From: Yersinia entomophaga
GTDB lineage: Bacteria; Pseudomonadota; Gammaproteobacteria; Enterobacterales; Enterobacteriaceae
Assembly (NCBI RefSeq): GCF_001656035.1
Contig: NZ_CP010029.1
Location: forward strand, 1,933,076-1,997,075
Length of the DNA stretch: 64,000 nt
Direction of reading: 5' to 3'
Within the stretch, counting starts at the first letter, position 1. Every line of letters begins with the position of its first letter. A model generated the notes under the pieces. The model was not told the DNA's origin and did no database searches. It was given only the letters and a program-made list of their open reading frames with translations. The translations under genes were made by a program, and so were the position numbers. This document shows positions 59,894-64,000 of the stretch, in pieces.

Positions 59894-59909
59894 GTGAAGT
59901 GAGTGTGAA
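59894..59909 (-). promoter_or_regulatory. CreB-binding cre tag upstream of creD
   Basis: On the minus strand TTCACACTCACTTCAC is an exact match to the cre tag TTCAC-N6-TTCAC. It ends 67 bp before the creD start and just after the creC stop, so creD likely has its own CreB-activated promoter. Confidence 0.88.
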
Positions 59910-59910
59910 G

Positions 59911-61344
59911 TTATGGGTTTTCTTGCATCAGCGGCAACATCATTTCCACGCGAACCCCCTGTGGCAGGCGATTAGCCAGCCGGATGGTGCCTTGATGAAT
60001 AACGGCTACTTCGCGCACAAAATTCAGCCCCAGACCGGTGCTTTTCGGGCCATCAGGACGCGGAAGAGAATAAAAACGTTCGAAAACCTTTTCCTTAGCG
60101 TATTCGGGAATACCACAGCCGCTATCTTCAATAATGATATGGTAGTTATTTGCCCGCTGTTCGCCACACAAGGTAATTTCGCCACCTTTCGGGGTAAAAT
60201 CCAGTGCATTATCAATCAGATTAGTGAGTGCCTGACTCAACATTAAACCGTCTCCCGCCAGCACGGCGCGATCGCAACGTTGTAAAATCAAAGCTACACC
60301 TCGGCTACCTGCCTGAGCTTCTTTACCAGCAATAACCTGTTTAAGTAGCGAATCAATGCTAAGCGGTTCCAACTGTAGGTCTACCCGACTTTCCAGACGT
60401 GCCTGTACCAGCATTTTATCCACTAGTTGCTGAATACGAGCGCTTTGCTGTTCGATATTCAATAGGAATCGCTGTGCCGTGGCCGCCGGAGGTGCTTCCC
60501 GCAATAACTCTGCTGCGCCGCAAATCGCAGCCAGCGGGCTTTTTAGTTCATGAGTCAACGTGTGAACGTATTGCTCAATATAGGCCTTGCCATCCAACTT
60601 TAGCCGCATACTTTCTAGCGCACGTGCCAAGCCGCCCAGCTCGCTGCTGCCCATTTTGGGCAACGGCACGGCTTCGCCCTCCGCAACCCGCTCCGCGTAA
60701 TTAACCAATCGACCAATTGAGCGGTTGATCCACCATACAAAACCCAGGCCAATCAATAACGCAATACCCAACAGAACCGCACCAGCCAGAAGTATTCTTC
60801 GTTCACTGCGTTTAATAACCGGAGCCATAGAGAGGTTTGGTTTCCCCACGCTCAACACGCCAATGATTTGATTATCAACCATTACCGGAGCGGAAACGTA
60901 CATCACTGAGCTTTGCTCATCGTTTGGATCGCTCAAGGTACTACGTGCGCCGTATTGACCGCGCAGCGTCAGCCAGACATCATTCCATTTAGAATAATCC
61001 TGCCCGAGAGCCTGCCCGGTGGAATCAAAAATGACCTTTCCGCGGGCATCAGTAAGATAAACCCGATATTCGTTACGATCTTTGCGAATACCGGCGATAT
61101 TGGCACCAATCGGCTTCTTATTCAGCGTGGCGAACGCTTCCGCCAACTGCCCATTCGCGGCATTACCTCGCTGCATATCCTGCCGGGCAAACTGCGCTAG
61201 CAAAGTAGCAGTATCCACCAGCGTCCCTTCGGTCGCACGCCTCACGCCGGGTTTCACTTCCTGCACAAAAATACTGATCACAAAGTAGCCGGCGATCGCC
61301 ACTATCAAAAAATACCCGAGCAACAGACGCAGGCCAATTTTCAT
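59911..61344 (-). CDS. creC: Sensor histidine kinase CreC
   Basis: This 477-residue sensor kinase has a first membrane helix (about residues 7-28) and a periplasmic sensor of about 150 residues. A second helix follows (about 185-207), then HAMP. The His box is THELKSPLAAI, with an NLIDNALDFTP N box and DSGCGIPEYAKEKVFERFYS and GLGLNFV ATP-binding boxes. It phosphorylates CreB. It overlaps the creB end by 4 nt. Confidence 0.95.
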   Translation of the reverse strand: MKIGLRLLLGYFLIVAIAGYFVISIFVQEVKPGVRRATEGTLVDTATLLAQFARQDMQRGNAANGQLAEAFATLNKKPIGANIAGIRKDRNEYRVYLTDARGKVIFDSTGQALGQDYSKWNDVWLTLRGQYGARSTLSDPNDEQSSVMYVSAPVMVDNQIIGVLSVGKPNLSMAPVIKRSERRILLAGAVLLGIALLIGLGFVWWINRSIGRLVNYAERVAEGEAVPLPKMGSSELGGLARALESMRLKLDGKAYIEQYVHTLTHELKSPLAAICGAAELLREAPPAATAQRFLLNIEQQSARIQQLVDKMLVQARLESRVDLQLEPLSIDSLLKQVIAGKEAQAGSRGVALILQRCDRAVLAGDGLMLSQALTNLIDNALDFTPKGGEITLCGEQRANNYHIIIEDSGCGIPEYAKEKVFERFYSLPRPDGPKSTGLGLNFVREVAVIHQGTIRLANRLPQGVRVEMMLPLMQENP

Positions 61345-62039
61345 GGGACATAGCTCAGACTGTAGCCCAGCCCACGGTGAGTACGAATCGGCGGTTCTTC
61401 ATCCCGAACAGCGCGCAACTTAGCCCGTAACGTTTTCACATGGGTATCTACGGTGCGATCCTGACTTTCTTCGGCCTGAGTCCAGACGATATCCATCAAC
61501 TGTTGACGGGAAAAAATGCGGTCCGGAGCTAATAACAGGGTTTTAAGCAGTAAATATTCGTAACGGGTTAACCAGAGAATTTGTTGCTGATAGGTAATAC
61601 GCGCGGCGGCTTCATCCAACGTGAAAGCGCCAAACCGATGAATTAGCGGTACGGGTGCGCTGGACTGCGACTTCTGTAAACGGCGCAAAATGGTACGAAC
61701 CCGTGCGCTAACCTCGCGCGGAGAAAAAGGTTTGGCTATGTAGTCATCAGCACCGATTTCTAACCCGACTATGCGATCCAGTTCTTCACTGCGCGCAGTA
61801 AGAAAGACCACGGGTAAATCCGGAGATAAGGCCAACAGACGGCGACAAAGATCAAAACCGTTAATATCCGGTAGCCCGACGTCGATAATCGCTAACGCTG
61901 GCAGGCCGTGATGTAACGCAGCAAGCGCTGGCTCGCCGCGATCAAACCACTTGAGGGTGAACCCTTCACTCTCTAGCGTATAGATCAGCGTGTCGGCAAT
62001 ACTCGGCTCATCTTCCACCAGCCAGATCAATGGTTTCAT
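61341..62039 (-). CDS. creB: Response regulator CreB
   Basis: This 232-residue OmpR-type response regulator has phospho-acceptor Asp 53 in AIIDVGLPD, acidic pocket VEDE and K in YIAKPFSPREV, followed by a C-terminal wHTH (FSRQQLMDIVWTQAEESQDRTVDTHVKTLR, GLGYSL). Its ATG shares one base with the ygfX stop (TAATG), so it is coupled to the sdhE-ygfX genes. Confidence 0.95.
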   Translation of the reverse strand: MKPLIWLVEDEPSIADTLIYTLESEGFTLKWFDRGEPALAALHHGLPALAIIDVGLPDINGFDLCRRLLALSPDLPVVFLTARSEELDRIVGLEIGADDYIAKPFSPREVSARVRTILRRLQKSQSSAPVPLIHRFGAFTLDEAAARITYQQQILWLTRYEYLLLKTLLLAPDRIFSRQQLMDIVWTQAEESQDRTVDTHVKTLRAKLRAVRDEEPPIRTHRGLGYSLSYVP

Positions 62040-62461
62040 TACTTACTACCTGCTGCAGAATCAAAAGTGTGTTGAAATATCAGGCACAGCTCGCGCCATT
62101 CATCTTCAGACATGCTATCAGAGGCTAGCCAGACGCGCTTTCTACGCTGACTGCCGGCGCCTTGAAGCGATAATAGTACGCCATAACGGGTAATCCACGG
62201 CTGTCGAACCAACTTCCATTCCTGACGTTTCCATATCAGCAGATTTCCAGCTTTTAACCGGATTTCTCCCTGGCGGGAGGTAATGCTTTTCTGGCTACGA
62301 ATACATTCGAAAACGACCAGCGTCAACAGTATCAACCATAAAGGTGTACAGCCATCTGGCCAAGGCGCGACCAGCGTTATCAACACCAAAACGCCATGAA
62401 TCAATAAGGAAAAAAGTTGGGTGCGCCATGAAACCCGCAGGTCACATCGCCACTGGGCCAC
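62039..62461 (-). CDS. ygfX: Inner membrane protein YgfX (CptA-like)
   Basis: This 140-residue protein has two close membrane helices (about residues 14-32 and 38-55), then a soluble domain with [24 protein letters not shown]. In E. coli YgfX is described as the partner of YgfY/SdhE, at one time as a toxin acting on cytoskeletal proteins; that role is debated. It overlaps sdhE by 20 nt, as is usual. Confidence 0.9.
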   Translation of the reverse strand: MAQWRCDLRVSWRTQLFSLLIHGVLVLITLVAPWPDGCTPLWLILLTLVVFECIRSQKSITSRQGEIRLKAGNLLIWKRQEWKLVRQPWITRYGVLLSLQGAGSQRRKRVWLASDSMSEDEWRELCLIFQHTFDSAAGSK

Positions 62462-62708
62462 GGGCTTTATTTCGCATCTGAATCAGTTGAACCATCCGTT
62501 TCAGCTCGCTGTCCTGCGGCTCCCCATGATTCATCAGCCAGTTGAATAAATCAGGATCATCGCTCGTCAGCAAGCGGACAAACACGCGCTTATCGTCATC
62601 GCTCAGCGTGTCATATTCATACTCAAAGAACGGCATAATGGAGATATCCAGCTCACGCATACCGCGACGACATGCCCAGTGGATACGAGCTTTATTATCA
62701 ATTTCCAT
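62442..62708 (-). CDS. sdhE: FAD assembly factor SdhE (YgfY/CptB)
   Basis: SdhE helps attach FAD covalently to succinate dehydrogenase and fumarate reductase flavoproteins. The 88-residue protein carries the key RGxxE motif ([20 protein letters not shown]) and the [10 protein letters not shown] motif. It heads the run sdhE-ygfX-creB-creC-creD and is divergent from ygfZ, which also serves redox enzymes. Confidence 0.96.
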   Translation of the reverse strand: MEIDNKARIHWACRRGMRELDISIMPFFEYEYDTLSDDDKRVFVRLLTSDDPDLFNWLMNHGEPQDSELKRMVQLIQMRNKARGPVAM

Positions 62709-63028
62709 GTCCTGATTGACCCCTTGCTTAAAATGTTATTTGAATCTGGCCGGATGGCCGCTCTGCCAAAGATTCAACTCGTGAATAGAGTAGCAATTTG
62801 CGACGCCTGACGGGAAGGTTATCGCCACTAAAACGCGGACTAAGGCGTGAAATGATAAAGCAATGTGGATTTTTTGACCGCATTAATCCGCGCTCGTTGT
62901 TATTTTTGCGCATTGTACCGCAGGATGTATTGTAACAATGGTGTATGCGGATAATTACTCTTTGCAAAGGCTCCCGCCTCTTTTACCATTGGGTCATCAG
63001 TCCACGGCACCTTTTGGTAGGATGTAAT
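62709..63028. other. Divergent sdhE/ygfZ promoter region
   Basis: This is a 320-bp gap that must hold promoters for both sides. A minus-strand frame at 62728-62967 has no ribosome site or family features and is not counted as a gene. No clear operator was found. Confidence 0.5.
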
Positions 63029-64000
63029 ATGGCATATGCAACTCCGTTCCCTCCGCGTCAACCCTCCGCCTCTTCTGCGTTACCTTTGACTCTGATTTCA
63101 TTGGATGACTGGGCATTAGTTACGGTAACCGGCGCCGAACGCGTTAAATATCTTCAAGGTCAGCTCACCGCAGACGTTGATGCGCTAGCGGTAGATCAAC
63201 ACGTTTTGACCGCGCACTGTGACGCAAAAGGTAAAATGTGGAGCAATATGCGGCTCTTCCATCGGGGCGAAGGATTGGCCTTTATTGAGCGCCGCAATGT
63301 GCTGGAAAACCAGTTGGCCGAGCTGAAGAAATATGCCGTATTCTCGAAAGTGACCTTTGCTATTCCATCTGACAGTGTTTTGCTGGGAATCGCCGGGGCG
63401 CAGGCCAGAGAAGCGCTGGCTCAGGTTTTCCCTGAATTACCGACGGCAGAAAAACCGGTAGTCCAATCCGGTGATGCTACATTGCTGCATTTTTCTACGC
63501 CCGCAGAACGTTTCCTGTTAGTGACCGATGCAGCTCAGGCCGCCAGTTTAGTAGAGAAATTGGGTGAGAATGCCCAGTTAAATGACAGCCAGCAGTGGTT
63601 GGCGTTAGAAATAGAAGCTGGATTCCCAATTATTGACGGCCCGAATAGCGCCCAGTTTATTCCACAGGCAACAAACATTCAGGCTCTGGGTGGAATCAGC
63701 TTTACCAAAGGCTGCTACACGGGCCAGGAAATGGTTGCCCGAGCAAAATATCGCGGAGCAAATAAACGCGCCTTGTATTGGCTTGTGGGGCAAGGCAGCA
63801 GCACGCCTGAAGCCGGTGACAGCTTAGAATGGCAATTGGGTGAAAACTGGCGTCGTACTGGTACAGTGTTGGCCGCGATTCAACTTGAAGATGGCTCGCT
63901 TTGGGTTCAAGCAGTTCTAAATAACGATCTGGCCGCCGATAGCGTGTTACGCGTACGGGAAGATGCGGCAGGGACATTGCGTATCCAACCATTACCGTAT
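63029..64000 (+). CDS. ygfZ: Folate-dependent Fe-S cluster protein YgfZ, 3' end at window edge
   Basis: YgfZ is a folate-binding protein needed for full activity of certain iron-sulfur enzymes such as MiaB. The 324 codons in view cover nearly all of the usual 326-330. The start at 63029 follows GGTAGGATG. The key motif KGCYTGQE, with the essential Cys, reads near 63707-63730. Its N-terminus ([24 protein letters not shown]) matches the GcvT-like fold of the family. Confidence 0.95.
   Translation, partial: MAYATPFPPRQPSASSALPLTLISLDDWALVTVTGAERVKYLQGQLTADVDALAVDQHVLTAHCDAKGKMWSNMRLFHRGEGLAFIERRNVLENQLAELKKYAVFSKVTFAIPSDSVLLGIAGAQAREALAQVFPELPTAEKPVVQSGDATLLHFSTPAERFLLVTDAAQAASLVEKLGENAQLNDSQQWLALEIEAGFPIIDGPNSAQFIPQATNIQALGGISFTKGCYTGQEMVARAKYRGANKRALYWLVGQGSSTPEAGDSLEWQLGENWRRTGTVLAAIQLEDGSLWVQAVLNNDLAADSVLRVREDAAGTLRIQPLPY

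Noticed and set aside
62728..62967. Minus-strand 79-codon frame upstream of sdhE
   Set aside because: It lies in the divergent promoter gap and has no ribosome site or recognisable motif.

Overview
The window is chromosomal DNA of an enterobacterium, most likely a Yersinia species or a close relative (inference). The conserved blocks recC-ptrA-recB-recD, thyA-lgt-ptsP-rppH, xerD-dsbC-recJ-prfB-lysS and sdhE/ygfZ have the familiar enterobacterial gene order and protein lengths. The core DNA looks moderate in GC. The accessory part carries a type II secretion cluster and a PsaE/PsaF-like regulator pair, both of which suggest Yersinia. Layout: 1-18.5 kb (all minus strand) holds recD (cut by the window edge), recB, ptrA, recC, four minor prepilin genes (ppdC, ygdB, ppdB, ppdA), thyA, lgt, ptsP and rppH. 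18.5-25.4 kb holds the rppH-mutH intergenic region with a probable DARS2 site, then mutH, ygdQ, tas, lplT and aas. 25.4-37.2 kb holds an OmrA-type small RNA, an S/N-oxide reductase-like molybdoenzyme, galR, a second LacI-family regulator, lysA/lysR, an MFS exporter, and a LysR regulator divergent from a periplasmic MBL-fold protein plus a DsbA-family protein. 37.2-51.3 kb is an AT-rich accessory region ending at a tRNA-Gly(CCC) gene (glyU type). It contains the PsaE/PsaF-like pair, an eroded IS3-family element, broken gene fragments, a type II secretion cluster running gspC to gspK with no gspL, gspM, gspN or prepilin peptidase in view, a small soluble winged-helix regulator and an 11-copy pentanucleotide repeat. 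51.5-64 kb returns to core genes: lysS, prfB (with its programmed frameshift), recJ, dsbC, xerD, fldB, creD, creC, creB, ygfX, sdhE and ygfZ (cut by the window edge). How the genes work together: recBCD forms the recombinational repair nuclease/helicase. lplT and aas form the lysophospholipid import and re-acylation route. lysR controls lysA. creB/creC is a two-component system, and a perfect CreB tag lies just before creD. sdhE and ygfZ serve flavoprotein and iron-sulfur protein maturation. The T2SS genes overlap or nearly touch and form one long operon, probably under local ToxR-type regulation. The most interesting features are the unusual short T2SS (short GspC without PDZ, no L/M), the orphan PsaE/PsaF-like pair, two 9-nt homopolymer tracts inside ygdB, the pentanucleotide repeat beside the T2SS regulator, and a periplasmic MBL-fold protein whose metal-binding motif is degraded.
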